Part shown: positions 39,131-48,727 of the stretch, piece after piece | Layout of the letters: each line of letters begins with the position of its first letter | Position numbering within the stretch: position 1 is the stretch's first letter | Source of the DNA: Massilia sp. ZL223 | GTDB lineage: Bacteria; Pseudomonadota; Gammaproteobacteria; Burkholderiales; Burkholderiaceae_D | Direction of reading: 5' to 3' | DNA length: 64,000 bases | Assembly: GCF_018119395.1 (NCBI RefSeq) | Contig: NZ_JAGPWD010000004.1 | Location: forward strand, 62,001-126,000 | Notes under the pieces: generated by a model | What the model saw: only the letters and a program-made list of their open reading frames with translations | Told to the model about the DNA's origin: nothing | Databases searched by the model: none | Position numbers and translations under genes: made by a program

Positions 39131-41113
39131 TTAACGCCTCCGGCGCCCGCCCCCTTCCCCACGCCTCTGCCTCGCCGCCGCATTCTGCTGCTGCAACAAG
39201 GAATCCACCCTCTCCGACGCCTCGCGCGCCAGCTCCTGCGCCTGCTCGATACTCGGAAAGAACTCCGGCTCCCGATACCCCAGCCACGCATACGCCGAGT
39301 ACATGCGGCAGGTATCCTCGACCTCCTGCAAGTTCATGTAGAACAGCTGCTGCGGATGCGGCGTCAGCTTGCACACCTTTTTCTTGGCCAGCGACAGCGC
39401 CCAGTGCTCCCAGGCGCTTTGCAGCATCGGCACCTTGGTCGAAATCGGCACCAGCGACAGCATGAACTTCTCCGCCACCGACAGCGGCAAGGTATCGAGC
39501 CATTCGGCGCGCTCGTTCTGCTCCTCGGTGATGCGCGGATAGAAGAAGCCGTCCGGTACGTCGATGTTGTGCACGAAGCGCTTGAGCAGCTTCACCAGCG
39601 AGGTCTCGCCGGTCACCGACGAGATCCGGTGCAGCTGCTCCAGCGAAGGCGCCACCGCGAAGCCGGTGGCCGGCACCGGCGGGATCTTTTCCTTCATCAG
39701 CGAGCGCATCACCGAATGCGTCTCGTCGTCGTAGCCCGCGACAAAGCCTTCCTCGTGCACGCCGTAGCGCCCTGCCCGGCCGGCGATCTGCTTGGCCAGC
39801 GCGGCGGAGATCTCTTCCTCCTCATAGCCGTTGTACTTGACTGCGGTGGTCATCACGATGCGCGCGATCGGCATGTTCAAGCCCATCGCCAGCGCATCGG
39901 TGCCGACCACGATGTCGGCCTGCCCTTCGCGGAAGCGTTCGGCCTGGGCCCGCCTCACCTCCGGCGACAGGTTGCCGTAGACGGTCGCCACCGACAGGCC
40001 CTTCTCGGTAATCATGTCGCGCCACATCAGCACGTCGCGCCGCGAGAAGGCGATCACCGCGTCGCCCCGGCGCAGGTTGGACAGCTTGCGCACAGGCGAA
40101 TCTTCCATCGCCAGCGGCGCCATGCGCTTGAGGACGTGCACTTCGAGCGGCACCTCCAGGCGCTCGGCCAGGGCCTCGATCGCGCGCCGCGCTTCCGGGG
40201 CGCCGACCAGGTAGACGGTGGCTGCCGGGGCGCCGCACACGGCCGTGGTCCAGGCGGCGCCGCGGTCGCGGTCGGCCAGCATCTGGATCTCGTCGATCAC
40301 GGCGACTTCGACCTGGCGCTTGGTGTCCAGCATCTCGACCGTGCTGGCCACGTGGGTCGCGCCTTCCGCCAGGCGGCGTTCCTCGCCGGTGATCAAGCTG
40401 ACCTTGATCTCCTCGCCATGCGGACGGGCGGCCTGCAGGCGCTCGTAGTTTTCGAGCGCCAGCAGGCGCAGGGGCGCGAGATAGACGCCGCTGGAAGCCT
40501 TGGCCAGCGCTTCCATCGCGCGGTGGGTCTTGCCGGAATTGGTGGGCCCGAGCAGCGCGATGAACTTGCGCGGCATGCGGCTGGCCACCTCGAAGGACTG
40601 CGGATACTCGGCCAGGTTGATGCTTTCCTTGGTGCGCGCGGCGTGGCGCTCTTCCTGCTCGCGTTCGACCGCATGGGTCAGACGCTGCGAAATGCGCTGG
40701 AACACGAATTCGGCCGGCTCGGAGGTTTCCAGCTCGTCGAGCACGTCGAGGAAGAGCATGGGGTTCCAGCCGAATTCGTCGGCGTCCTCGGCGATGTCCT
40801 GGACGAATTCCTCGGTCTCGGCATGCAGGCGCGCGATGGCGTCCTCAGAGGTGCGTTCCTCGATCAGCTCGCGGCGCGCCAGCAGGTCCATCTTGCGCCA
40901 CTTGCTCGGCTTGGCCAGCACACCGCGCGCCGGCACCAGGCGGTAGGGCACGCGCAGGCCTTCGTAGCGCACTTCGCCGGAGAATCGCAGGAAGACGCGG
41001 CCTTCCATCTTGACCAGCTCGATGCCGCGGCGATCCAGCTCGAGCTCGCGCTCCAGGTAGGCGTCGTCGTCTTCGGTGTTGTCGGAAGGGGGATGGTCTC
41101 GGTGCTCACTCAT
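39131..41113 (-). CDS. Suv3-like ATP-dependent RNA helicase
   Basis: Superfamily 2 helicase of 660 residues, closest in motif style to mitochondrial Suv3. Walker A GPTNSGKTH is at 189-197, motif Ia is LAPLRLLALENYERL, motif II is DEIQM (274-278), TDALAMGLNM gives motif V and QIAGRAGR (442-449) motif VI. Residues 1-170 are an acidic N-terminal region. The end has the Suv3 C-terminal part, then a basic Arg/Gly-rich tail. Suv3 works with an exoribonuclease in mitochondrial RNA decay; no RNase gene is adjacent. A role in RNA turnover is inferred. Confidence 0.88.
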   Translation of the reverse strand: MSEHRDHPPSDNTEDDDAYLERELELDRRGIELVKMEGRVFLRFSGEVRYEGLRVPYRLVPARGVLAKPSKWRKMDLLARRELIEERTSEDAIARLHAETEEFVQDIAEDADEFGWNPMLFLDVLDELETSEPAEFVFQRISQRLTHAVEREQEERHAARTKESINLAEYPQSFEVASRMPRKFIALLGPTNSGKTHRAMEALAKASSGVYLAPLRLLALENYERLQAARPHGEEIKVSLITGEERRLAEGATHVASTVEMLDTKRQVEVAVIDEIQMLADRDRGAAWTTAVCGAPAATVYLVGAPEARRAIEALAERLEVPLEVHVLKRMAPLAMEDSPVRKLSNLRRGDAVIAFSRRDVLMWRDMITEKGLSVATVYGNLSPEVRRAQAERFREGQADIVVGTDALAMGLNMPIARIVMTTAVKYNGYEEEEISAALAKQIAGRAGRYGVHEEGFVAGYDDETHSVMRSLMKEKIPPVPATGFAVAPSLEQLHRISSVTGETSLVKLLKRFVHNIDVPDGFFYPRITEEQNERAEWLDTLPLSVAEKFMLSLVPISTKVPMLQSAWEHWALSLAKKKVCKLTPHPQQLFYMNLQEVEDTCRMYSAYAWLGYREPEFFPSIEQAQELAREASERVDSLLQQQNAAARQRRGEGGGRRRR

Positions 41114-41237
41114 GGTCGTTTGAACGATGTCTTCTTGTTATCAACTATAGCGTGGATGCGGCAGGCGCAGCGTTTCGATGCGGGGAGGAAAAAAGGGTCT
41201 CACACACCGCCATGATTGTTCCGTTAGCGCAAAAACA

Positions 41238-41325
41238 CGTCGTCCCCGCGAAGGCGGGGACCCAAGTGCTGCCCGCGCTAACGAAACGCTGGCAAACTTG
41301 GGTCCCCGCCTTCGCGGGGACGACG
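41238..41325. repeat. REP-like palindromic doublet (copy 3)
   Basis: Right-type unit 41238-41267 (CGTCGTCCCCGCGAAGG...CCCAAGT) and inverted unit 41295-41325. The stem is the GTCCCCGC variant with compensating changes in both arms, so pairing is kept. Confidence 0.85.
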
Positions 41326-41343
41326 TTGGAGGCTGCTGGTGGG

Positions 41344-42336
41344 TTAAGCGGCGACGCCTGCGTCGTGCGCCTGCTGGTCTGCGTGGTAGGACGAACGCAC
41401 CATCGCGCCCACTGCGGCGTGCACGAAGCCCATCTCGTAGGCCTTCTCTTCGAACATCTTGAAGGTGTCCGGGTGCACGTAGCGGCGCACCGGCAGGTGC
41501 GAGTTCGACGGCGCCAGGTACTGGCCGATGGTCAGCATGTCGATGTCGTGCTCGCGCATGTCGCGCATCACTTCCAGGATCTCTTCGTCGGTCTCGCCCA
41601 GGCCCACCATCAGGCCCGACTTGGTGACCGCGCTCGGGTACATCTTCTTGAAGTCGCGCAGCAGCACCAGCGAGTGCTTGTAGTCGGCGCCCGGGCGCGC
41701 TTCCTTGTACAGGCGCGGCACGGTTTCCAGGTTGTGGTTCATCACGTCCGGCAGGCCGTCGGCGAAGATGTTCAGGGCCTTTTCCAGGCGGCCGCGGAAG
41801 TCCGGCACAAGCACTTCGATCTTGGTGTTCGGCGACAGCGCGCGGGTCTTGGTGATGCACTCGACGAAGTGGCCGGCGCCGCCGTCACGCAGGTCGTCGC
41901 GGTCGACCGAGGTGATCACGACGTAGGACAGGCGCAGGTCGGCGATGGTCTTGGCCAGGTTGCCCGGCTCGTTGACGTCCAGCGGGTCCGGACGGCCGTG
42001 GCCGACGTCGCAGAACGGGCAGCGGCGGGTGCACTTGTCGCCCATGATCATGAAGGTCGCGGTGCCCTTGCCGAAGCATTCGCCGATGTTCGGGCAGCTG
42101 GCTTCCTCGCACACCGTCACCAGGTTGTTGGCGCGCAGGATGTCCTTGATCTCGTAAAAGCGCGAGGACGCGGTCGCCGCCTTTACGCGGATCCAGTCCG
42201 GCTTCTTCAGGCGCTCGGTCTCGGCGATCGGAATGATCTTGATCGGGATGCGCGACGTCTTGCTGGCGCCCTTCTGCTTTTCGCTGGCGTTGTAGGCGGA
42301 GGCGGCGGCGTTGCCGTTATCGATTTCGGAAGTCAT
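41344..42336 (-). CDS. lipA: Lipoyl synthase (radical SAM)
   Basis: Inserts two sulfurs into protein-bound octanoyl chains. It has 330 residues. The auxiliary cluster ligands Cys76, Cys81 and Cys87 are in [15 protein letters not shown]; the radical SAM ligands Cys102, Cys106 and Cys109 are in [13 protein letters not shown]. The C-terminal RSSYHADQQ holds the conserved serine region. It lies 21 bases after lipB in the order ybeD-lipB-lipA, the usual lipoylation operon. Confidence 0.97.
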   Translation of the reverse strand: MTSEIDNGNAAASAYNASEKQKGASKTSRIPIKIIPIAETERLKKPDWIRVKAATASSRFYEIKDILRANNLVTVCEEASCPNIGECFGKGTATFMIMGDKCTRRCPFCDVGHGRPDPLDVNEPGNLAKTIADLRLSYVVITSVDRDDLRDGGAGHFVECITKTRALSPNTKIEVLVPDFRGRLEKALNIFADGLPDVMNHNLETVPRLYKEARPGADYKHSLVLLRDFKKMYPSAVTKSGLMVGLGETDEEILEVMRDMREHDIDMLTIGQYLAPSNSHLPVRRYVHPDTFKMFEEKAYEMGFVHAAVGAMVRSSYHADQQAHDAGVAA

Positions 42337-42357
42337 TGGCGTATGCCCTCAGGGCGT

Positions 42358-43056
42358 TCAGTTGGTTTGTTCGGTGACGGGCTCGGTGCTGCCGAGGTCG
42401 CTGGTGGCCAGCTGGCGCACCAGTTCGCGCGCCAAAGCCTGCTGGACGTCGGCCAGCGGCGCTTCGACGCCCATCGTGCGCATGTCGACCGTGGCCAGGC
42501 CGGAATAACCGCAGGGGTTGATCCACGTGAACGGCGCCAGGTCCATGGCCACGTTCAGCGACACGCCATGGTAGGTGCAGCCGTTGCCGCGCACTTTCAG
42601 GCCGAGCGCGGCGATCTTGGCGCCCTTGCGCGGACCGTCCGCCATGTAGATGCCCGGTGCGCCCGCGACGCGTTCACCCGCAAGATTATACGCCGCCAGC
42701 ACATCAATCACCGCTTGTTCGATTTTCGCAACAAATTGGCGGGCGTACAGCTTGCCGCCCGGCTTGTTGCGGCGCAGATCCATGAGCAAATAGATAACGA
42801 CCTGGCCGGGACCGTGGAAAGTCACTTCGCCGCCGCGGTCGGTCTGCACTACCGGAACGTCGTGCGGCGCCAGCACGTGGGCGCGGTCGGCGCCCAGGCC
42901 CAGGGTGAAGACGGGCGGGTGCTCGACGATCCACAGCTCGTCCTGGGTGTCCGGCGTGCGCGCATCGGTGAAGGCGCGCATGGCGGCGAAAGTGGGTTCG
43001 TACTCGGCGCGGCCGAGCTCGCGGATGATCGGCGTGGCGGGACGTGTCGTTGACAT
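42358..43056 (-). CDS. lipB: Octanoyl-[ACP]:protein N-octanoyltransferase
   Basis: Moves octanoyl from acyl carrier protein to lipoyl domains. It has 232 residues from ATG 43056; an ATG 36 bases upstream is possible but adds no family sequence. Motifs: [20 protein letters not shown], Lys147 in [19 protein letters not shown], and the catalytic Cys182 in [10 protein letters not shown]. It is encoded directly before lipA. Confidence 0.95.
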   Translation of the reverse strand: MSTTRPATPIIRELGRAEYEPTFAAMRAFTDARTPDTQDELWIVEHPPVFTLGLGADRAHVLAPHDVPVVQTDRGGEVTFHGPGQVVIYLLMDLRRNKPGGKLYARQFVAKIEQAVIDVLAAYNLAGERVAGAPGIYMADGPRKGAKIAALGLKVRGNGCTYHGVSLNVAMDLAPFTWINPCGYSGLATVDMRTMGVEAPLADVQQALARELVRQLATSDLGSTEPVTEQTN

Positions 43057-43145
43057 GAAGGTATCAAACGGGAATATGGACGGCCCCGTCATTATAAGCC
43101 AGCGCGATTCCCTGCGCCGACGGGGCCGCTTTTCCAGCCTGATCC

Positions 43146-43412
43146 TTAGAGAACCATCTTCACCATGTGGTGCGAGGACAGGGCGCGATAGACGTCGTCC
43201 AGCATCTCCCGGCTGGTGGCGCGCACGATGCAGGTCAGGCCCGTGTAGTTGCCCTTGGCGGAAGGACGGCTCTGCAGCTTGCCTTCGTGGAAAGTGGGGT
43301 CGTACTTGACCACGACCTCGATGATCGTCGCGGCGAAATCCGCGTGCGTCGCGCCCATCACCTTGATCGGGAAGTCGCTCGGGTATTCGATGAGGGATTC
43401 TTTCGGGTCCAT
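43146..43412 (-). CDS. ybeD: DUF493/YbeD family protein
   Basis: Small protein of 88 residues with an ACT-like fold. Conserved parts are [25 protein letters not shown] and the C-terminal [33 protein letters not shown]. The family is regularly encoded next to lipB, as here, but its role is not established. ATG 43412 follows an AGGAC ribosome site. The reading frame continues upstream across an intrinsic terminator, so the shorter start is right. Confidence 0.92.
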   Translation of the reverse strand: MDPKESLIEYPSDFPIKVMGATHADFAATIIEVVVKYDPTFHEGKLQSRPSAKGNYTGLTCIVRATSREMLDDVYRALSSHHMVKMVL

Positions 43413-43476
43413 GGTCCTAGTCCTGTCTTTTAAAGGTGGCATTGTAGCCAAAGCCATAGATGGTGCTGGATTGACG

Positions 43477-43503
43477 AAAAAAAAGGCCGGCTGATTGCCG
43501 GCC
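43477..43503 (-). terminator. Minus-strand intrinsic terminator with no gene upstream
   Basis: On the minus strand GGCCGGC and GCCGGCC pair across a five-base loop and are followed by eight T (A 43477-43484 on the plus strand). It lies upstream of ybeD, so it must end a transcript begun to its right, where no protein gene is read on this strand. Confidence 0.75.
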
Positions 43504-43741
43504 TGAACTATTCCCATTCCTTGGGGGACATAGCGGGACATACACATCGCTTTGGACCGGGAGGACAGCCCGCCGCGATGAGTCAACTGTAACGAAACAG
43601 TTCCCGCAACTCGACCGGGATGTGACGAGCTGCAGTTTTCGCGGCATGAACGGGAAAACTGGGCCTGGCACGCTTGCGCGCTCTCAAACCACCACGCATG
43701 CGCAACCCTAGAGTGGAAGCTTGCCAAAGGAGCCAGACATC
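43504..43741 (-). other. Gene-free gap; possible small RNA on the minus strand
   Basis: No credible protein gene lies between ybeD and the PAAR gene. The gap ends, on the minus strand, in a strong intrinsic terminator and contains the small perfect hairpin AACTGT-TTCGTT-ACAGTT (near 43576-43593). A short untranslated RNA is the simplest explanation, but I cannot identify a promoter or a known family. Confidence 0.3.
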
Positions 43742-44035
43742 ATGATGCGCGCATTGATCCTCAAGGGCGATCCCACCTCGCACGGCGGCGAAGTCCTCGA
43801 AGGGAACGAATTCATCCGGGTCAACGGCCGGCCGGTCGCCCAGCGCGGCCACATGACTTCCTGCCCCCGGTGCGGCGGCGAATTCCCCATCGTCGAGGGC
43901 ATCCGCTCGCACTGCATCGGCGGCATCGGCGCCGCGCTGGAAGGCATGAAGACAGGCTGCGGCGCCGAACTGATCGCGACCACGACCGCCGGCTGCATGC
44001 TGCTCGACGACGGCGCGGGCAGGGAGGCCGGCTAG
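43742..44035 (+). CDS. PAAR-domain protein (orphan type VI secretion spike tip)
   Basis: Protein of 97 residues. The PAAR fold is recognised from ALILKGDPTSHGGEVLEGN, VNGRPVAQRGHMTSCPRCGG and GCGAELIATTTAGCML. It is the cysteine-containing variant (CPRCGG, HC, GCGA). PAAR proteins cap the VgrG spike of type VI secretion systems and often carry effectors; this one has no effector extension. No vgrG, effector or immunity gene is next to it. AAGGAG lies upstream; ATG 43742 and 43745 are both possible starts. Confidence 0.85.
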   Translation: MMRALILKGDPTSHGGEVLEGNEFIRVNGRPVAQRGHMTSCPRCGGEFPIVEGIRSHCIGGIGAALEGMKTGCGAELIATTTAGCMLLDDGAGREAG

Positions 44036-44048
44036 GCGCGGCTGCGCT

Positions 44049-46058
44049 TCAACGGTCCTGGTGGCGTCCGCGCCCTTCGTCAGTGTATCCACGCTGTTCG
44101 TTACGGGCGCGGGCCGCTGCGGGCACCGGGGACGGCTCGGCCTGCATCGGCATGGCGCGCGGCGGCGGGGCGACGGCCTGGGGCGGCGGCATGCTCGGAC
44201 GTGGTGGCGGAGCGACGGCCTGGGGTGGCGGCATGCTCGGGCGTGGAGGCGGAACCGCCGCCTGGAGCGGCGCCATCTGCGGAGGCGGGGGCGCAGCTTG
44301 CGCGACCGGTGCGGGCGCTGCCTGCACCATGGGCGCCGGCATCGCAGCCGGCTGCGGACGCTGGCGACGGCTCTCGAAAGCGCTGCGTGCCTCGTCGCGT
44401 CCGCTCTCACGTCCGCTTTCGCGCCAGTTCTCACGCCCGTCGTCGTCGCGCTCCATGCGCTGCCAGCTGCGGACCGGCGCCGGTTGGCGCTGCGTCACCG
44501 GCGGCTGCGCAGCCGGCGGGACAGGGGCCACCAGCGGCGCAGGGGCGGGGAGAGGAGCGGGCGCCGGCGTGACGATGCGCCCCTGCTGCGCGAAGCCGGA
44601 GACCGGCGCGGCGCTCGTCGATTGCTGCTGCGGATGCGTCGACAGCACAGGCGGACGCTGGCCGCGGGCGTAGCGTTCGCGCTCGCGCTCGCGCTCGCGG
44701 CCATTTTCGCGGGCCTCGCGCTCGGCTTCCCAGCGCTGGCGCTCGGAACGATCACGCTCGAGCCGGTCCAGGCCGGTGCGCTCGCGCACAGCCAGCGGCG
44801 GCGGCGGGGCGCCGGTGGCAGTCCCGGGCGCCACCAGCGGCGGGGTAGTCGCCTTCGGCAGGCTCGACACCACGACCGGGCCGCGCTGGCCGAACTGGGC
44901 CTGCGGCACCACGGTCAGGCCGCGATGCCGGTAATCCGGGCGGCGGTCCGGCCCGGTCTGGTCGCGCGTGCGCCAGCCATGCGAATTCAGGCGGCGCAGG
45001 CGCTCGTCCGACAGGCGGTAGCCCGGCACGAAGCGGTCATGCGGCCCGAGCGGATACCAGCCCTGGGCCGGCATCCGGCGCGAATGGAAGTGCAGGTTCC
45101 AGTCGCCGCCGCCGACCCAGCCCACCAGGGCCGGCGCCCACACCGGGCGGTGCTTGTGGCGGCCGGGCGCCCAGGCCCAGCGGTTTTTCACGTGCACCCA
45201 GCGGCCGTAGTGGAAGGGCGCATAGCCCCAGGGCGCGTTGTCGACCCAGGTCCAGCCCCAGGGCGCGATCCAGGTCCAGCGGCCGTCGCGGTAGGGCACC
45301 CAGCCGGCGGCCACGCTCGGTATCCACAGGTGGCCGTAGTCCGGATCCTGGCTCCAGCTGCCGTAGCGGTCCAGCTCTTCGTAGCCGGTCATCTCGGTGG
45401 TGACGTAGCGCGCGGAGACCGCGCTGTCCTGCTGCCTGTCGCGCGTGAGCGACCAGTCGTCGAAGACGTCGCGGCGCGCCTGCAAGGTGCGCACGTCGTC
45501 CTCGCGCACCTCGGCGCTGCGGCCGGCACGCACCAGCAGGCTGGCGCCGGCGCCTTCGACCTGGGCCTCGCCGTCGAACACGCTGACCAGGCTGGTGTCG
45601 CGCACGCGCTCGGCGTCCACGCGCAGGCGGCCCGGGCGGTTCATCCGGACGCGCGCCTGCGGCGTCGTGAGTTCGAATTCCGGCGCCACGTCCTCGCTCA
45701 CGATGCGCACGCTGGCGCTGCCGTAGTGCAGGCGCAGGCGCAGGCTGTCGTCGTCCAGCTCGGTCACTTCGAGGGAGCTGTCGCCGTCCAGGCGCACCGA
45801 GGTCGAGCCGATGCGCAGCTCGGTGCGCGCGCCGGGCGCGGTGGTGACCAGGTTGCGCGAGGTGACCGGCCAGTTGACCAGGGCGTCGCTGGCGGCTTCG
45901 TTGACCTCGCCATTGATGGTGACCTTGCCCTGGGTCAGCGACACGCGGCCGACGCGGCCGGGCGGCTCGGTCTCGAGCAGGTCGTCCTGCGCCACCGCGA
46001 GCGTGGAAAACACCGCCAGGGCAAGCGCGGCAGCGGTCTTGGTCAAACGGATGGTCAT
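44049..46058 (-). CDS. FecR/DUF6600 domain protein with long low-complexity tail
   Basis: Secreted protein of 669 residues with signal peptide ending at LAVAQD. Residues about 35-200 form a FecR-type beta domain (GRVSLTQGKVTINGEVNEA to AEVREDDVRTLQ). Residues about 225-350 are the Trp/Gly/Tyr-rich DUF6600 part: YGSWSQDPDYGHLWIPSVAA, GWVPYRDGRWTWIAPWGWTW. The last 300 residues are disordered: an Arg/Glu repeat (RERERERERY), many PAP runs, and a 14-residue tandem repeat PPPRPSMPPPQAVA. Function unknown; relatives are large envelope proteins of betaproteobacteria. No sigma factor or FecA partner adjoins, so iron signalling is unlikely. Confidence 0.82.
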   Translation of the reverse strand: MTIRLTKTAAALALAVFSTLAVAQDDLLETEPPGRVGRVSLTQGKVTINGEVNEAASDALVNWPVTSRNLVTTAPGARTELRIGSTSVRLDGDSSLEVTELDDDSLRLRLHYGSASVRIVSEDVAPEFELTTPQARVRMNRPGRLRVDAERVRDTSLVSVFDGEAQVEGAGASLLVRAGRSAEVREDDVRTLQARRDVFDDWSLTRDRQQDSAVSARYVTTEMTGYEELDRYGSWSQDPDYGHLWIPSVAAGWVPYRDGRWTWIAPWGWTWVDNAPWGYAPFHYGRWVHVKNRWAWAPGRHKHRPVWAPALVGWVGGGDWNLHFHSRRMPAQGWYPLGPHDRFVPGYRLSDERLRRLNSHGWRTRDQTGPDRRPDYRHRGLTVVPQAQFGQRGPVVVSSLPKATTPPLVAPGTATGAPPPPLAVRERTGLDRLERDRSERQRWEAEREARENGRERERERERYARGQRPPVLSTHPQQQSTSAAPVSGFAQQGRIVTPAPAPLPAPAPLVAPVPPAAQPPVTQRQPAPVRSWQRMERDDDGRENWRESGRESGRDEARSAFESRRQRPQPAAMPAPMVQAAPAPVAQAAPPPPQMAPLQAAVPPPRPSMPPPQAVAPPPRPSMPPPQAVAPPPRAMPMQAEPSPVPAAARARNEQRGYTDEGRGRHQDR

Positions 46059-46198
46059 GGCGGGCTCCAGCGAAAACGCGGACGGAAGGTGTCCACCTGA
46101 TTACAACGCAGGCGCTGTTTCAGGGACAACAGGCGTTACAGAAAGTTGCACCTGGATCGTGACAGAAACCCGCGCGCGTCACAATCGCGCCATCTCCA

Positions 46199-46843
46199 TC
46201 AAGCCGGCTGGCCGCCGCGCTTGACGAAGAACAGCATCGAGCCGATCACCATCAGCACCGCGCCGAAGACGCGGTTCTGCAGCTGCATGGCGCGCGGATC
46301 GCGCAGGAAGCGCTGCATCGAGGCCGCCAGGGCGGCGTAGCCATGCATCACGATGGAGTCGATGGTGACCATGGTCACACCGAGGATCGCCAGCTGGGTC
46401 AGCAGCGGCGCATCTTTCGAGATGAACTGCGGCAGCACCGCCACCATGAAGATGATGCCCTTGGGATTGGTGGCATTGGTCAGGAAGCCCGTCAATACAC
46501 GCTTGCCGAGGGAAGGGTGGGCTTCCAGGCCTTCGGTGCTGGCCATCGGGCCGCTCGACGGCGCCGCGCGCCACTGGGCGATGCCCAGGTAGATCAGGTA
46601 GAGCGCGCCGACCACCTTCACCACCGTGAAGGCCAGCGAGGAAGCCAGCAGCAGGGAGCCCACGCCGGCGCCGGCGATGATCAGCACCAGGATCAGGCCC
46701 AGCTGCAATCCCAGCACGGTGCCGCTGGCTTTCTTGAGGCCGTAGGCGAGGCCGTGCGACATCGACAGCACGGCGCCGGAGCCGGGCGAAATGGCGATCA
46801 GGGTACCGGCAATGACGAAGGCGATCCAGGTAGCGAAGCTCAT
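46199..46843 (-). CDS. LysE/RhtB-family amino acid exporter
   Basis: Inner membrane exporter of 214 residues with six hydrophobic segments. Family marks are the N-terminal FVIAGTLIAISPGSGAVLSMSHGLAYGLKKA and TGFLTNATNPKGIIFMVAVLPQFI. Members export amino acids such as homoserine, threonine or leucine; the substrate here is not predictable. It stands alone, upstream of the FecR-like gene on the same strand, with a 140-base gap between. Confidence 0.9.
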   Translation of the reverse strand: MSFATWIAFVIAGTLIAISPGSGAVLSMSHGLAYGLKKASGTVLGLQLGLILVLIIAGAGVGSLLLASSLAFTVVKVVGALYLIYLGIAQWRAAPSSGPMASTEGLEAHPSLGKRVLTGFLTNATNPKGIIFMVAVLPQFISKDAPLLTQLAILGVTMVTIDSIVMHGYAALAASMQRFLRDPRAMQLQNRVFGAVLMVIGSMLFFVKRGGQPA

Positions 46844-46964
46844 GCTGCGGCGGGAGAAAAGGGGAAACGGAGTGAAGGGGAGATGATACAGCGGGGAGGA
46901 GAAAACCAGCTAGCGCGCGCGGCCGCCATGGAGCGGGGCCGCGGCGCGAGCCGTGGGGTACTGC

Positions 46965-47249
46965 TTACTTCTTCTTCGGATTGACGGCGGCCTTCAGGGT
47001 GGCGCCGGCAGCGAAGCGCGGGGTCTTCGACGCAGCAATCTTGATCACTTCGCCGGTGGCCGGGTTGCGGCCCTTGCGTGCGGCGCGCTTGGTCACCGAG
47101 AAGGTGCCGAAGCCGGTGATGCCGACCGTGTCGCCCTTTTTCAGGCGCTCGGTGATGATCTCGATGATGGTGTTCACAGCGTCGTTTGCGGCAGCGCCGG
47201 ACATCTCGGTGCGCTTCGCGAATTCCGCGATCAGTTCGCCTTTTTTCAT
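46965..47249 (-). CDS. hupB: DNA-binding protein HU
   Basis: Histone-like nucleoid protein of 94 residues. The helical dimer part is MKKGELIAEFAKRTEMSGAAANDAVNTI, and the DNA-embracing arm is KRAARKGRNPATGEVIKIAASKTPRF with the intercalating proline. A strong GGAGGGACC ribosome site precedes the ATG. The C-terminus ends in NPKKK. Confidence 0.96.
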   Translation of the reverse strand: MKKGELIAEFAKRTEMSGAAANDAVNTIIEIITERLKKGDTVGITGFGTFSVTKRAARKGRNPATGEVIKIAASKTPRFAAGATLKAAVNPKKK

Positions 47250-47278
47250 AGGTCCCTCCGGGGTTTAAAAGAGCGGGA

Positions 47279-47306
47279 AGATTAGCATAAATATTGCTCT
47301 GTGTAA
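47279..47306 (-). promoter_or_regulatory. Candidate promoter of the HU gene
   Basis: Reading the minus strand, TTACAC (-35 like) is followed after 16 bases by TAATCT (-10 like) in an AT-rich stretch, about 30 bases before the HU start. Confidence 0.45.
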
Positions 47307-47328
47307 TCTCGCTCTCCCGAAGGAGGCC

Positions 47329-47538
47329 TTATGCGGCGCTGGTTTCTGCCATCGGACCACCCAAACGGTTGCGCAAGGCGGCATTAATCAGGGTCTGGTA
47401 GCCGGTGCCGCAGCGCTCGGACAGGTTGCGGAATTCCTTCAGGACTTCGTCGTCGAGGTAAATCGTGATGCGGGTCTTGCGTTTGGGCGGACGGCTACGG
47501 CGAACCGGTGCTGCTTGCAGGGTCGAATCGGTGTTCAT
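47329..47538 (-). CDS. Ribbon-helix-helix protein, BrnA/CopG-like
   Basis: Small DNA-binding protein of 69 residues. The strand-helix-helix part reads KRKTRITIYLDDEVLKEFRNL, then SERCGTGYQTLINAALRNRLG, like BrnA-type antitoxins (strand, then GxGYQTxINAALR). ATG 47538 follows AGGAG. No BrnT-like toxin gene is next to it, so it may be a solitary regulator or an antitoxin relic. Confidence 0.82.
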   Translation of the reverse strand: MNTDSTLQAAPVRRSRPPKRKTRITIYLDDEVLKEFRNLSERCGTGYQTLINAALRNRLGGPMAETSAA

Positions 47539-47737
47539 GGCATCTCCTTCATTGGACGAGGCTGCAGTACCGCAGCCCACTGCTCGCACTATACGTATGC
47601 CAGCGTCGAGCTGCCCATCAAAAGCGACGAGATGCAGATTTCCGGGACTGGAATGCAAAAAGCCGCGCTGAACCGTGCGACTGGCCCCCTGTCGTCGGTT
47701 AATATGATGCGAATTTGACATTTCGGGAGCGTGACTC

Positions 47738-48679
<942 letters not shown>

Positions 48680-48702
48680 TTAAGCAGCAGTCTACGCAAA
48701 CA

Positions 48703-48727
48703 GCGTCGGCGGCTAGACTGCCGACGC
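48703..48727. terminator. Hairpin between convergent genes
   Basis: GCGTCGGC (48703-48710) pairs perfectly with GCCGACGC (48720-48727) across nine bases. It overlaps the stop codon of the minus-strand membrane gene. No T run follows, so termination is only possible, not clear. Confidence 0.35.

Noticed and set aside
43417..43671. Minus-strand open frame of 84 codons upstream of ybeD
   Set aside because: It runs through an intrinsic terminator and has no recognisable sequence or ribosome site.
44660..44710. CGCGAGCGCGAG repeat as a DNA regulatory array
   Set aside because: It is in frame and encodes the RERERERER tract of the FecR/DUF6600 protein.
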